Assembly: GCF_036170895.1 (NCBI RefSeq)
Contig: NZ_CP108036.1
Span: forward strand, 1,860,001-1,924,000
Source: Streptomyces erythrochromogenes
Lineage (GTDB): Bacteria; Actinomycetota; Actinomycetes; Streptomycetales; Streptomycetaceae
Length of the DNA stretch: 64,000 bases
Direction: 5' to 3'
The notes beneath the pieces were generated by a model that was not told the origin of the DNA, made no database searches, and saw only the letters and a program-made list of their open reading frames with translations. Made by a program: the position numbers and the translations under genes. Each line of letters opens with the position of its first letter. Position 1 is the stretch's first letter. Below are positions 1 to 9,243 of this stretch, one piece after another.

Positions 1-74
1 GCCGCGAAGGGGACGCGCGCGAAGGGGAGGGGAAGCAGGAGCGGGGGACCCCACCAGGAGCGTCACGAAGGGTC

Positions 75-1787
75 GTGTCATCAGTCATGTCACAGCTCGA
101 AAGCTTCCGCTATCACTTCACCGACGACCCGCAGGCGGACGGCGGGCCTCCAGGGCCCGAGTCGGTGCGCGGGGTGGGCGCCCCGGAGGGCGTCGAAGGG
201 TCCCGCGGTTTCAACTCGGCCGAATCGGCCGCACGGTTCTACCTGGCGGAGAAGCTCGCCGTGGAGGAGTCACCGGCGCTGCGGGAGGCCGTCCGCGAGG
301 ACCGGCCCGAGCGGGTGCCCGATCTCGTCCTGAGCATGGAGCGCCGTCAGGCCGGTACGGGCACCACTCTGGTCCGCTTCGAGCAGACCCAGCAGGAGAT
401 CCCCGTCTTCGGCGCCGAGGTGCTGGTCGAGATCGACGAGGACCAGCGGCTGGTGTCGATGGACGGCAGGCTCGGCGAGGTGGCGGGCGTCACCCCCGTG
501 CCGGAGCTGTCGGGTACGGAGGCCCTGGAGCGGGTCAAGTCGGCGACCGGGAGCACGGTCGACGCCGCGGAGCTGCCACCGCCCACCTTGACGTACATCA
601 GCCGCAACGATCAGTGGCACCTGGCCTGGCACCTGCGCGAGGTGCCGGCCCAACTGCCCGAGAACCGCCGTGAGGCAGGCCGGCGCGGCCACGGCCTCGG
701 CGCGTCGCCGCGCGAGGCATTCCCGCTCACCGGATACCTCGTCGACGCGCACTCCGGCGAGATCCTCAAGTCGTACGGGATGTCCCCCACGATCACCGTA
801 CCGATCAGGCTGGAGGGCGAGGACGAGGTCAGCGCCCGGCAGCGGTTCCACGGCAGCCGGCAGAACGGCTCCTTCCTCCTGCACGACCAGTGGCGGCAGA
901 TCGCCACCTACGACATGGGCTTCGCGGACATCGACACCGCCCCGCCGCCGACCGCGGCGATCGGCTCGCCGCAGGCCGACTTCGGTGTCGGCCACCGGGC
1001 CGGGGTCTCCGCGCACGTCAATGCCGAGCGGGTGGAGAAGTACTACCGCGACCAGCTCTTCCGCAACGGCATCGACGACGCCGACATGGACCTGGTCTCC
1101 CTGGTCAACTGCACCTACCACGAGGACGGACCGGGACCCGAGTGGTTCAACGCCGTCTGGTTCAAGGGGCGGATGTGGTACGGCCAGGTGTCCGAGGGAG
1201 GCCGGCTGGTCAGCCTGGCCCGGCATCTCGACATCATCGCGCACGAGATGACCCACGGGGTGATCGAGACCTCCAGCAACCTGATCTACCAGGACCAGTC
1301 CGGCGCCCTGAACGAGTCGCTGTCGGACACGATGGGCATCATCATCTCCAACTGGTACCAGGCCCCGGACCGCCACGACGTCGGCACCTGGAGCTGGGAG
1401 CTCGGGGCCGGGATGGGCGGCAACGGGAAACCCCTGCGCGACCTGAGCGATCCCACCCGGACCGGCGATCCCGACCACATGGACGACTATCTGAACACGA
1501 CGCACGACAGCGGCGGGGTGCACACCAACAGCAACATCCACAACAAGGCGATGTTCAACCTGCTCACCTCGGTGGACGCGGCGGGCCGGCCGGTCCTCAA
1601 GGTCGAGGAGTGGGCGCTGCTGATCTACCTCGCCCTGGTGCGGCTGCTGAGCACGTCTGACTTCTCGGACATGCGACGCGCCCTGCGGGACGTCACCGGC
1701 ACGTACCTCTTCGGCAACACCGCGCTGCAGTCCGCCGCCCGGGCTGCGATCGACGAGGCGTACGAGAAGGTGGGCCTCCCCGCCTGA
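75..1787 (+). CDS. M4 (thermolysin-like) metallopeptidase
   Basis: A zinc endopeptidase of the thermolysin family, 570 aa if read from the GTG at 75; an ATG at 87 is an in-frame alternative. The HEMTH zinc motif lies at H390/E391/H394, the third ligand is E414 in NESLSD, and the catalytic His is about H483 in GGVHTNSNIHNKA, so the active site looks intact. The N-terminal third carries an FTP/PepSY-type propeptide (about 60-250). No signal peptide is visible, which is unusual for this normally secreted family. The frame is open to the left window edge, so a more upstream start cannot be excluded. AGGAG at 56-60 is the best ribosome site. Family is certain; export and exact start are uncertain. 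Confidence 0.9.
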   Translation: MSSVMSQLESFRYHFTDDPQADGGPPGPESVRGVGAPEGVEGSRGFNSAESAARFYLAEKLAVEESPALREAVREDRPERVPDLVLSMERRQAGTGTTLVRFEQTQQEIPVFGAEVLVEIDEDQRLVSMDGRLGEVAGVTPVPELSGTEALERVKSATGSTVDAAELPPPTLTYISRNDQWHLAWHLREVPAQLPENRREAGRRGHGLGASPREAFPLTGYLVDAHSGEILKSYGMSPTITVPIRLEGEDEVSARQRFHGSRQNGSFLLHDQWRQIATYDMGFADIDTAPPPTAAIGSPQADFGVGHRAGVSAHVNAERVEKYYRDQLFRNGIDDADMDLVSLVNCTYHEDGPGPEWFNAVWFKGRMWYGQVSEGGRLVSLARHLDIIAHEMTHGVIETSSNLIYQDQSGALNESLSDTMGIIISNWYQAPDRHDVGTWSWELGAGMGGNGKPLRDLSDPTRTGDPDHMDDYLNTTHDSGGVHTNSNIHNKAMFNLLTSVDAAGRPVLKVEEWALLIYLALVRLLSTSDFSDMRRALRDVTGTYLFGNTALQSAARAAIDEAYEKVGLPA

Positions 1788-1937
1788 GCCTCCCCGCCTG
1801 AGCCCCTGGGCCGGGTCGGCACGTCCGCTCATCCGATGATGACGGTGTCCTGGGCGCGCCGACCCGGCCGCCGTGCGCTGACAGGTGTGGGTGGGGCGTT
1901 CCTGGGGAGGCGCACCGCGGGAAGGCGGTGAGCGGTC

Positions 1938-2321
1938 ATGGCGCGGGTGGAGGTGGAGGGGGGCGAGGTCGTGGTGCGGCTGGGGGTGCGCGAGGGCCTG
2001 GCGGCGCGGCGGCGGCAGGTGCGCGTACCCGTGTCGGCGCTGCGCGAGGTGCGCGTCGAGAGGAGCTGGTGGCGCGTACTGCGCGGCCGGCCCGGTTCGG
2101 GGAGGTGGTCCCCGGGGCGGTGCAGCGGGGTCCGGGACAGGCCGGCCGGGGAGGACTTCGTCGCGGTGAAGGCCGAGAGCACCGTCCTCTGTCTGGAGCT
2201 GGCCGAAGGGGCGCCCTTCAGCCGGGTCGCCGTCTCCGTCGACGATCCGGAGCGGGCCGAACGAGAGGTGCGCGCGGCCATGGCGTCCGGGGATGCCGGC
2301 GGCCGCTCGCGCGGAGAGTGA
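1938..2321 (+). CDS. Conserved hypothetical protein, 127 aa
   Basis: I do not recognise a named family. The protein begins MARVEVEGGEVVVRLG and alternates short beta-like stretches with basic residues. A central VRVERSWWRVLRGRP segment and a C-terminal SRVAVSVDDPERAEREV segment suggest a compact beta-sandwich or PH-like fold. There is no signal peptide or membrane helix. Codon positions show strong third-position GC and the start is ATG, so it is probably real. It lies 150 bp after the metallopeptidase on the same strand. Function unknown. Confidence 0.6.
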   Translation: MARVEVEGGEVVVRLGVREGLAARRRQVRVPVSALREVRVERSWWRVLRGRPGSGRWSPGRCSGVRDRPAGEDFVAVKAESTVLCLELAEGAPFSRVAVSVDDPERAEREVRAAMASGDAGGRSRGE

Positions 2322-2509
2322 TGTCACATCCATCATGGCAGGTCAGAGGGTGTGCCCGGCCCTTTCCCGGTCACCTGGAATTGCCGTCAGGCCCTGCTGC
2401 GCCGGCCGCCGAGGGACACGACCCGACCGGCTGGGCCCCTGGTTTGGGCAGCGCCGGACGGGTAGCCGCAGGGCAGGGACCGGTACGCACGGAAGGAGTG
2501 TGAACGGTC

Positions 2510-2704
2510 ATGGGTGGCGAGACGGGCAAGAAGGAGGAGCGGATCCGCGGGCGGTCGCCGGATCCGGACCGGATGAAGACGGGCGGCCGGCCGCGCACCC
2601 CGGACGAGGTCGCGCACGAGCGGGGCCGGGAGGACGCGACGATGCGGGACGTGATGCGGGACCTGGGCGAGCGGGACCTGGACGACATGCGGGACGACCG
2701 CTGA
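2510..2704 (+). CDS. Small highly charged hypothetical protein, 64 aa
   Basis: A short, hydrophilic and probably disordered protein rich in Arg, Asp, Glu and Gly (starting MGGETGKKEERIRG, ending LDDMRDDR). A purine-rich GGAAGGAG ribosome site precedes the ATG, but about 12 bases away, which supports a real though possibly weakly translated gene. It lacks hydrophobic stretches and Cys. It ends 72 bp before the convergent hypE stop. Function unknown; it resembles the small charged proteins common in Streptomyces genomes. Confidence 0.55.
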   Translation: MGGETGKKEERIRGRSPDPDRMKTGGRPRTPDEVAHERGREDATMRDVMRDLGERDLDDMRDDR

Positions 2705-2776
2705 CCGGACCCGCCCGCCGCCCACCCGACCCGCCCCGCTCGCCGCCGCCCGGACGGAGCGGCCCCGGGCCGGGCG

Positions 2777-3844
2777 TCAGCAGATGCGCGGCAGCTGCTC
2801 ACCGATCGGGAGGTCGACCACACGCGTGCCGCCGAGGGCGGTACGGGCCACGACCAGGCCCGGGTGGGCGTCCACGGCCTCGCCGATGACCGTCGCCGCC
2901 CGCCCGAGCGGATGGGCGCGCATCGCGTCCATTACGGCCTCGGCGTGCTCGCGCGGCACGAAGGCCACCAGCTTGCCCTCGTTCGCCACGTACAGCGGGT
3001 CGAGGCCGAGGATCGCGCACGCGTTGGCGACGGCCGCGGGGACCGGGACGCTGCGCTCCCGGATCACGACCCCGGTGCCCGAGGCGGCCGCGATCTCGTT
3101 CAGGGAGGCGGCGAGGCCGCCCCGGGTGGGGTCGCGCAGGACGTGCAGGTCGGGGGTGACGGCGAGCATGCTCTGGACGAGACCGCCGAGGGCGGCGCAG
3201 TCGCTCTCGACGTCCACGCCGAACTCCAGGCCCTCCCGGACACTCATGATCGCCACCCCGTGGAGGCCGATCTCTCCGCTGACGATCACGACGTCGCCCG
3301 GTACGACACGCTGCGGACGCAGGTCCACCCCGTCGGGGATGATCCCGATGCCCGCGGTGTTGATGTAGACGCCGTCGCCGTGGCCCGCCTCGACGACCTT
3401 GGTGTCGCCGGTGGCGATCTCCACGCCCGCCGTCCGTGCGGCGGCGCCCATGGCCTCGGCCACGCGCGCCACCACCGACATCTCGATGCCCTCCTCCAGG
3501 ATGAACCCGCAGGACAGGTACGCCGCGCGCGCTCCGCTCATGGCCAGGTCGTTCACCGTGCCGTTGACCGCGAGGTCGCCGATGCCGCCGCCCGGGAAGA
3601 ACAGCGGCCGCACCACGTAGGAGTCGGTCGAGAACGCCAGCCGGACGCCCCCGAGGGAGACGGCCGCCGAGTCTCCCAGCTGGGCCAGCACGTCACCGCC
3701 GAAGGCGGGGGCGAAGAGGTGCTCGACCAGCTCGGCGGAGAGTGCGCCACCGCCGCCGTGGCCCATCACCACGCGCGGACGGTCGCGCAGCGGGGCCGGG
3801 CAGGTCCAGCCCGTGATGTCGAGGGTGGTACCGGCGTCAGACAA
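2777..3844 (-). CDS. hypE: Hydrogenase maturation protein HypE (carbamoyl dehydratase)
   Basis: HypE takes a carbamoyl group from HypF on its C-terminal Cys and dehydrates it with ATP to a thiocyanate, the source of the CN ligands of the NiFe centre. The 355-aa protein has the AIR-synthase N- and C-terminal halves (about 40-150 and 170-320) and ends exactly in PRIC, the diagnostic tail with the acceptor Cys last. The start is TTG at 3844, inside the end of hypD (8-base overlap), with AGGAGG nine bases upstream. It is the last gene of the hypABFCDE unit, so it is probably translationally coupled to hypD. Confidence 0.95.
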   Translation of the reverse strand: MSDAGTTLDITGWTCPAPLRDRPRVVMGHGGGGALSAELVEHLFAPAFGGDVLAQLGDSAAVSLGGVRLAFSTDSYVVRPLFFPGGGIGDLAVNGTVNDLAMSGARAAYLSCGFILEEGIEMSVVARVAEAMGAAARTAGVEIATGDTKVVEAGHGDGVYINTAGIGIIPDGVDLRPQRVVPGDVVIVSGEIGLHGVAIMSVREGLEFGVDVESDCAALGGLVQSMLAVTPDLHVLRDPTRGGLAASLNEIAAASGTGVVIRERSVPVPAAVANACAILGLDPLYVANEGKLVAFVPREHAEAVMDAMRAHPLGRAATVIGEAVDAHPGLVVARTALGGTRVVDLPIGEQLPRIC

Positions 3845-4979
3845 CGGGGCTCGCCTCCTGCGGGGTGGTCGCGGCGGCGGGAACGGTCCCCAGTTCGAGC
3901 CGCCGGTAGAGGTAGTACGCGGCGCAGGCGCCCTCGCTGGAGACCATCGTGGCGCCGAGCGGGCTGCGCGGGGTGCACAGGGTGCCGAACGCCTCGCACT
4001 CGTGCGGTTTCAGCAGCCCCTGGAGCACCTCGCCGCTGCGGCACTCGGCCGGCTCCCGGGTGTTGATGCCGCTGACCGAGAAGCGGTGTTCGGCGTCGAA
4101 GTCGCGGTAGCGGGCGGACAGCCGCCACCCGCTGTCCGGGATCACGCCGATGCCGCGCCAGGCCCGGTCGGTGACCTCGAAGACGTCCTCCAGCATGGCG
4201 AGGGCCGCCGGGTTGCCCTCCGGGCGGACGGCGCGCGCGTAGGCGTTGTCGACGGTGTGCTCGCCGCGTTCCAGCTGCCGCACGGCCCGGCGCACGCCCT
4301 CCAGGATGTCCAGCGGCTCGAAGCCCGTCACCACGATGGGTACGCGGTGGCGCGCGGCCAGCTCGGGGTACTCGCTCACACCCATCACGCTGCACACGTG
4401 CCCGGCGGCCAGGAAGCCCTGGACGCGGCAGCTCGGCGACTGCATGATCGCCTCGATCGCCGGGGGCACCCGGACGTGGGACACCAGCAGGCTGAAGTTG
4501 TGGATGCCGAGCTTCTTCGCCTGGTGGACGGTCATGGCGTTGGGCGGGGCGGTGGTCTCGAAGCCGATGCCGAAGAACACCACCTGGCGCTGCGGGTTCT
4601 CCTGGGCGACGCGCAGGGCGTCGAGCGGAGAGTAGACGACGCGTACGTCGCCGCCCTCGCTGCGCACCTGGAACAGGTCGCGGCCGGTGCCGGGCACCCG
4701 GAGCATGTCCCCGAAGGAACAGAAGATCACGTCGGGGCGGGAGGCGATCTCCAGTGCCTTGTCGATGACCTCGAGCGGGGTGACGCACACCGGACAGCCC
4801 GGGCCGTGGATCAACTCGACCTGCTCGGGCAGGAGTTGGTCGATGCCGTGCCGGATGATGGTGTGGGTCTGGCCGCCGCAGACCTCCATGAGGGCCCAGG
4901 GGCGGGTCACGGTGGCGTGGATGTCGTCGAGCAGCCGGCGCGCGAGGGCGGGGTCCTGGAACTCTTCGATGTACTTCAC
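3837..4979 (-). CDS. hypD: Hydrogenase maturation protein HypD
   Basis: HypD with HypC forms the scaffold on which the Fe(CN)2CO unit is assembled; it carries a 4Fe-4S cluster and redox-active thiols. The 380-aa protein shows CGGQTH (C34), HGPGCPVC (C62, C65), GFETTAP and C-terminal Cys motifs of the cluster site ([15 protein letters not shown]). I chose the GTG at 4979 because it gives the normal HypD N-terminus ([10 protein letters not shown]) and is preceded by AGGAAGAAG; a longer open frame upstream is non-native. It overlaps the hypC stop by four bases (GTGA). Confidence 0.95.
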   Translation of the reverse strand: MKYIEEFQDPALARRLLDDIHATVTRPWALMEVCGGQTHTIIRHGIDQLLPEQVELIHGPGCPVCVTPLEVIDKALEIASRPDVIFCSFGDMLRVPGTGRDLFQVRSEGGDVRVVYSPLDALRVAQENPQRQVVFFGIGFETTAPPNAMTVHQAKKLGIHNFSLLVSHVRVPPAIEAIMQSPSCRVQGFLAAGHVCSVMGVSEYPELAARHRVPIVVTGFEPLDILEGVRRAVRQLERGEHTVDNAYARAVRPEGNPAALAMLEDVFEVTDRAWRGIGVIPDSGWRLSARYRDFDAEHRFSVSGINTREPAECRSGEVLQGLLKPHECEAFGTLCTPRSPLGATMVSSEGACAAYYLYRRLELGTVPAAATTPQEASPVV

Positions 4980-5335
4980 GGCCGGCCTTCTTCCTGGACG
5001 TGCTGGGGTGCGGTGGCCTCTCCCCCGAACGGGCCGTCGGCGAAGGGCCAGGGGGAGTCGGCGCCGGCCTGGGCGGCCGCCTGCTCCCACGGGTCGCCGA
5101 ACTCCTCCTGGAGCATGCCGAGTTCCTCGAAGAGCGCGAGGGTCTGCCGGGCCGACTCCTCGTCGAGGCGCTGGAGGGCGAAGCCGACGTGGACGATGGC
5201 GTACTCGCCCACCTGAAGGTCCGGCAGGTACTCCAGGCACACCTCCTTCTGCACGCCGCCGAAGTCGACGGTAGCCATGCGGGTGCCGTCCTTCTCCCCG
5301 ATGTCAAGCACTCTGCCGGGTACCGCCAGGCACAT
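4976..5335 (-). CDS. hypC: Hydrogenase maturation chaperone HypC
   Basis: A small chaperone that carries the iron-cyano-carbonyl unit together with HypD and delivers it to the large-subunit precursor. It begins MCLAVPGRV; the Cys after the initiator Met is the functional ligand. The core (about 1-80) is canonical, but the protein is 119 aa against roughly 75-95 for most HypC, because of an acidic C-terminal extension containing [12 protein letters not shown]. It overlaps hypF by 32 bases at its start and hypD by four bases at its end, so the three genes are tightly coupled. Confidence 0.94.
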   Translation of the reverse strand: MCLAVPGRVLDIGEKDGTRMATVDFGGVQKEVCLEYLPDLQVGEYAIVHVGFALQRLDEESARQTLALFEELGMLQEEFGDPWEQAAAQAGADSPWPFADGPFGGEATAPQHVQEEGRP

Positions 5336-7715
5336 GGGCTTCTCCTTGCTGTGGGTGGTGCGGGTACTGCTCCGGGGCGGCGGCCGCCGCCACCATGAGC
5401 TGGCCGAGGGACAGCCCGCCGTCGTTCGGGGGGACCCGGCCGTGGCGCAGGACGGTGAACCCGGAGGCCCGCAGGGTGCGGGCGCACGCGGAGGACAGCA
5501 GGGTGTTGGCGAAGACGCCGCCGGTCAGCGCGACGGTGTCCAGGCCGTGCCGCTCGCGCGCGAGTGCGCAGAGCTCGGCGACGAGGGCGGTGACGCCGGC
5601 GTGGAAGCCGGCGGCGATCAGCCCCGGTTCCCGGCCCGCGCGTACGTCGGCCACCACGGCCGTCAGCAGCGGCGCCGGGTCGGCGACCACCGGGCCGGCG
5701 CCGGGGCGCTCCGGGACGCGCAGCCCGAAGGCGTAGCCGGGGCCGGCGGCAGAGGCCTCCAGGGCCGCGGCCTCCAGCTCGATCGCGGCCTGTGCCTCGT
5801 AGCCGGCGTGGTGGCAAACGCCGGCCAGCGAGGAGACGGCGTCGAAGAGCCGCCCCATGCTGGAGGTCGGGACGCAGTTCAGGCCGCGCTCCAACTGGCG
5901 TTCCAGTACGTGCAGTTCGTCGGGCGGGCAGGCGGCGACGCAGGGGAGGTCCGGGGTGCGGGCCAGGCCTGCGGCCCGCAGATGGGCCAGGGCCATCCGG
6001 TACGGGCGGTGCACCGCCGCGTCACCGCCGGGCAGCGGCACGTAGCCGAGGTGGGCGAAGCGGGTGTAGCCGGCGTAGTCGGCGAGGAGGACCTCGCCGC
6101 CCCACACGGCGCCGTCGTCGCCGTAGCCGGTGCCGTCGAAGGCGACGCCGATCACCGGGTGTTCGCCGTCGAGGCCGTGTTCCGCGAGGGCGGAGGCGAT
6201 GTGCGCGTGGTGGTGCTGCACGCGGACGAGCGGGCGGGATCCCGTGGTGCGCCGCGCCCACTGGGCGGAGCGGTAGCCCGGGTGCCGGTCCGCCGCGAGG
6301 AGTACGGGGCGGACGCCGGTGATGGACTCCAGCTGCCGCTCGGCGCGTTCGAGGGCGTACTGGGTGGCGAGGTCGTCCATGTCGCCGATGTGGGCGGACA
6401 GCCAGGCGCGGCGTCCCTCGCCGAGGCAGAAGGTGTTCTTCAGGTCGCCGCCGGCGGCGAGGGTCGCGGGGACCGGCAGCGGCAGTGTCATCGGGAGCGG
6501 GGCGTAGCCGCGGGCGCGCCGTACGGTCAGCGTCTCGCCGTCGCAGACCCGCACCACGGAGTCGTCGCACGGCACGTGGATGGGGCGGTCGTGGGTGAGC
6601 CAGGCGTCGGCGAGGCCGGCGAGCCGTTCCAGGGCCTCGTCGTCGTCGGTGACGATGGGCTCCCCGGCGAGGTTCCCGCTGGTCATGACGAGCAGGCGGG
6701 GGCCGGGCGGGTCACCGGGCAGGCCGAGCAGCAGGTGGTGGACCGGGGTGTACGGGAGCATCACGCCGAGGTCGGGACAGCGCGGGGCGACCCCTTCGGC
6801 GAGTGCGCCCGCCGGGCCCCCGGGGTCCGCGCCGGCGCGGCGGCGCAGCAGCACGACGGGCCGTACGCCGCCCTCCAGCAGGGCGCGCTCCTCGGGGCCG
6901 ATGTAGGCGTACCGTTCGGCGTCGCGGATGTCCCGGGCCATGAGGGCGAAGGGCTTGTCGCCGCGGGCCTTGCGGCGGCGCAGCTCGGCCACGGCTCCCG
7001 GGTGGGTGGCGTCGCAGGCGAGGTGGTAGCCGCCGAGGCCCTTGACGGCGAGGATCGCCCCGGCCGCCAGGAGTCGGCGGGCCCCGGCGATCGGGTCCTC
7101 GTCCGGGGTCTCGCAGGGGGGCCGCCCGGTCCGCCCGGTGAGCAGGGTCAGCCGGGGGCCGCAGGCCGGGCAGGCGACCGGCTGGGCGTGGAACCGGCGG
7201 TCGGCGGGATCGCCGTACTCGCGGGCGCAGTCGGGGCACATGGGGAAGCGGGCCATGGTGGTGTGGGCGCGGTCGTAGGGCAGCCCGGTGACGATGGTGA
7301 ACCGCGGCCCGCAGTGGGTGCAGGTGATGAAGGGGTGCCGGTGGCGCCGGTCGGCCGGGTCGGCGAGCTCGGCGAGGCAGTCGGCGCAGGTGGCGACGTC
7401 CGGGGAGACGAGCGTGCGCGCGGGGCCACCGGTGCGGGAGGCGATGATGGTGAATCCGGCGCCGCCCGCGACGGGGACCTCGTGGTGGTCGACGGCGTCC
7501 ACGACCGCCAGCGGGGGCGCGTCCGCCGCGAGGTGCTCGCAGAACCGCGAGACGGCGGCCGGGGCGCCCTCGACCTCGGCGACGACGCCCTCGGGGGTGT
7601 TGGTGACGTGCCCGGCGAGGCCGAGCCCGGTCGCGCGCGTGTAGAGGTAGGGGCGGAAGCCGACGCCCTGGACCACGCCGCGGACGGTGACGCGGCGGCG
7701 CTGGACCGCCTCCAT
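5304..7715 (-). CDS. hypF: Carbamoyltransferase HypF
   Basis: HypF turns carbamoyl phosphate and ATP into carbamoyl-adenylate and passes the carbamoyl group to HypE. The 803 aa contain, in order, an acylphosphatase domain (about 5-95, VQGVGFRPYLY), two zinc-finger-like CxxC units (CADC...CTHC and CPDC...CPAC, about 115-190), a YrdC-like domain (KGLGGYH, about 205-400) and a Kae1-like domain (QHHHAH, AFDGTGYGDDG). Its ATG overlaps the hypB stop as TGATG, implying coupled translation. All hallmark motifs are present, so it should be active. Confidence 0.96.
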   Translation of the reverse strand: MEAVQRRRVTVRGVVQGVGFRPYLYTRATGLGLAGHVTNTPEGVVAEVEGAPAAVSRFCEHLAADAPPLAVVDAVDHHEVPVAGGAGFTIIASRTGGPARTLVSPDVATCADCLAELADPADRRHRHPFITCTHCGPRFTIVTGLPYDRAHTTMARFPMCPDCAREYGDPADRRFHAQPVACPACGPRLTLLTGRTGRPPCETPDEDPIAGARRLLAAGAILAVKGLGGYHLACDATHPGAVAELRRRKARGDKPFALMARDIRDAERYAYIGPEERALLEGGVRPVVLLRRRAGADPGGPAGALAEGVAPRCPDLGVMLPYTPVHHLLLGLPGDPPGPRLLVMTSGNLAGEPIVTDDDEALERLAGLADAWLTHDRPIHVPCDDSVVRVCDGETLTVRRARGYAPLPMTLPLPVPATLAAGGDLKNTFCLGEGRRAWLSAHIGDMDDLATQYALERAERQLESITGVRPVLLAADRHPGYRSAQWARRTTGSRPLVRVQHHHAHIASALAEHGLDGEHPVIGVAFDGTGYGDDGAVWGGEVLLADYAGYTRFAHLGYVPLPGGDAAVHRPYRMALAHLRAAGLARTPDLPCVAACPPDELHVLERQLERGLNCVPTSSMGRLFDAVSSLAGVCHHAGYEAQAAIELEAAALEASAAGPGYAFGLRVPERPGAGPVVADPAPLLTAVVADVRAGREPGLIAAGFHAGVTALVAELCALARERHGLDTVALTGGVFANTLLSSACARTLRASGFTVLRHGRVPPNDGGLSLGQLMVAAAAAPEQYPHHPQQGEAHVPGGTRQSA

Positions 7716-8623
7716 CAGCGGGGCTGCGCGGCGGGCCGGACGTGCGGGTGCGGGTGCGCGTGATCGTGGTCGTGGTCGTGATCGGGGCCGGGAAGGTGGT
7801 CCGGGCCGTGGGAGTGGCCGGGGCCGTGGTGGTGGTGATGGTCGTCGGCCCCGTGGTCATGACCGTGCCCGTGCCCGTGCAGGTGTCCGTGGTCGTGCCC
7901 GTGCAGGTGGCCGTGGTCGTGGCCCTGCGCCTGCTGTCGGCCGGCCATCACCGGGGTGTGCGTCCCGGTCCCGTCCCCGGCCGCCAGCGCCCGGTCGAGC
8001 AGGAGCCCGAGGCCCTCGCCCCTGCGGGCCGAGGTCATGATGATCTCCACACCGGGGTTGACGCGTTCGACGTTGGCGCGGAAGGCGGCCTCGTCGAATT
8101 CGACGGCGTGCGCGATGTCGGTCTTGGTGACGACCACCAGCTGCGCCAGCCCGAAGGCGGTCGGGTACTTCAGCGGCTTGTCCTCGCCCTCGGTCACCGA
8201 GGCGAGCACCACCCGCAGCGACTCCCCCAGGTCGTAACTCGCCGGGCAGACCAGGTTCCCCACGTTCTCCACGAAGAGGATCCGAGTGTCCTCGGGCAGC
8301 CAGCCGTCCAGGTGCCGGCCGAGCATCCCGGCCTCCAGGTGGCACAGCCCGTCCGTGAGGACCTGCTTGACCGGTACGCCCGAACGGGCCAGCCGCAGCG
8401 CGTCGTTCTCGGTGGCCAGGTCCGCGGTGAGTGCGGCGACCGGCACCGATCGTTCACGCGCCAGGAGCAGTTCGCGCTCCAGGAGCGCCGTCTTGCCGCT
8501 GCCGGGGCTGGAGAGCAGGTTGACCACCGTCGTACCGCGGGCGGTGAGTCCGGTGCGCAGGGCCTGGGCGGCGTCGTCGTTCTTGGCGAGTACCGCCTGC
8601 CGCAGATCGACCACTCGGCACAT
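7715..8623 (-). CDS. hypB: Hydrogenase nickel-incorporation GTPase HypB with C-terminal His-rich tail
   Basis: HypB is the GTPase that, with HypA, inserts nickel into the hydrogenase large subunit. The 302 aa begin MCRVVDLRQAVLAKND and show a P-loop (SPGSGKTA, 39-46), the GLCHLEAGM metal motif, NLVCPASYD, and TKTD for guanine recognition. The unusual part is the tail: residues about 234-302 hold roughly 27 His in 69 residues, mixed with Gly and Asp. His-rich nickel-storage regions in HypB are classically N-terminal; here the stretch sits after the G domain. It lies directly after hypA (3-base gap) and abuts hypF. Confidence 0.95.
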   Translation of the reverse strand: MCRVVDLRQAVLAKNDDAAQALRTGLTARGTTVVNLLSSPGSGKTALLERELLLARERSVPVAALTADLATENDALRLARSGVPVKQVLTDGLCHLEAGMLGRHLDGWLPEDTRILFVENVGNLVCPASYDLGESLRVVLASVTEGEDKPLKYPTAFGLAQLVVVTKTDIAHAVEFDEAAFRANVERVNPGVEIIMTSARRGEGLGLLLDRALAAGDGTGTHTPVMAGRQQAQGHDHGHLHGHDHGHLHGHGHGHDHGADDHHHHHGPGHSHGPDHLPGPDHDHDHDHAHPHPHVRPAAQPR

Positions 8624-8626
8624 GGT

Positions 8627-9022
8627 TCAGGCCTCCTCGGGAATCGGTTCGCGGGTACGGGCGCCGGCGGGGCCGTCCTCCCAGCGGACGCTGAGGATCT
8701 CCAGCTCGCGGCCCGACAGCAGTTCCACGTCCGTGGCCCTGCCGCATCCGGGGCAGCACAGCTCGGGGGGCATCCCCACGGCCCAGGTGCCGGGGCAGGT
8801 CGCGCAGCGGGCGCGGGCCGCCACGGATTCGGTGACGAGCTCGGCGCCGTCGAGAACCGTTCCGGCACAGGCCAGTTCGAAGCAGAAGGCCAGCGCGTCG
8901 GGCACCACCCCCGCCAGCTCGCCCACCCGGAGCCGTACGGACGTGACGGCGTGCGCGCCGGCCGCCGCGGCGGCTTCTTCCACCTGGCCCACGACGGCCA
9001 TGGCGATCGACATCTCGTGCAT
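8627..9022 (-). CDS. hypA: Hydrogenase nickel-delivery protein HypA
   Basis: HypA binds nickel through its N-terminal MHE motif (H2, E3) and zinc through two Cys pairs (C73/C76 in CATC, and the CPGC pair near 90-93), and docks HypB to the large subunit. Length 131 aa is slightly above the usual 113-120 because of an acidic C-terminal tail. The start is preceded by GGACGGAG. It is the first gene of the hypABFCDE unit and lies 116 bp beyond the end of the structural-gene unit, with a strong hairpin between. Confidence 0.95.
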   Translation of the reverse strand: MHEMSIAMAVVGQVEEAAAAAGAHAVTSVRLRVGELAGVVPDALAFCFELACAGTVLDGAELVTESVAARARCATCPGTWAVGMPPELCCPGCGRATDVELLSGRELEILSVRWEDGPAGARTREPIPEEA

Positions 9023-9096
9023 CGGACTCCGTCCTGCCGGGGCTCATTACACCGGCGGGACGGGGTTGCGGCGGGCGGGCACGCCGATGCGCCGCA

Positions 9097-9122
9097 CCCC
9101 CCGTACGCCGTTCGGCGGGGGG
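9097..9122 (-). terminator. Candidate intrinsic terminator between hydrogenase structural and hyp units
   Basis: Six C (9097-9102), a three-base bulge, and CGCCG (9106-9110) face CGGCG (9113-9117) and five G (9118-9122), giving a very GC-rich hairpin about 17 bp beyond the stop of the 34-aa gene in the direction of transcription. There is no clear U-tract, as is common in Streptomyces. Its position between two same-strand gene blocks suggests separate transcripts or attenuation. Confidence 0.45.
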
Positions 9123-9138
9123 CACGGCGGCAGCGGTG

Positions 9139-9243
9139 TCACATCCGGCGCATGCGCAGGTAGCGCCTGAGGTCGGGAAGGACCTGGAGCACGACGGCGG
9201 CGAGGGCGGCGAGAGCGGCCCCGCTGATGACAGCCTTCTTCAT
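9139..9243 (-). CDS. 34-aa single-pass membrane peptide of hydrogenase cluster (DUF6893-like)
   Basis: A tiny gene whose ATG overlaps the TGA of the protease gene as ATGA, with GAGGAG seven bases upstream, so translation coupling is almost certain. The product starts MKKAVISGAALAALAAVV, a single hydrophobic helix (about 3-22), and ends with a basic segment (LRRYLRMRRM). From memory it matches the small DUF6893 family seen in Streptomyces hydrogenase loci; I could not check this. It may help attach the hydrogenase, whose subunits lack export signals and anchors, to the inner face of the membrane. That role is inference. Confidence 0.75.
   Translation of the reverse strand: MKKAVISGAALAALAAVVLQVLPDLRRYLRMRRM

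Noticed and set aside
270..2336. A 688-residue open frame antisense to the metallopeptidase
   Set aside because: It is the mirror of a strongly conserved M4 gene in high-GC DNA; its translation is low-complexity and shows no domain.
4980..5240. Longer HypD reading from the upstream open frame
   Set aside because: The extra N-terminal sequence is an out-of-frame reading of hypC, and the GTG at 4979 has a good ribosome site and gives the family N-terminus.
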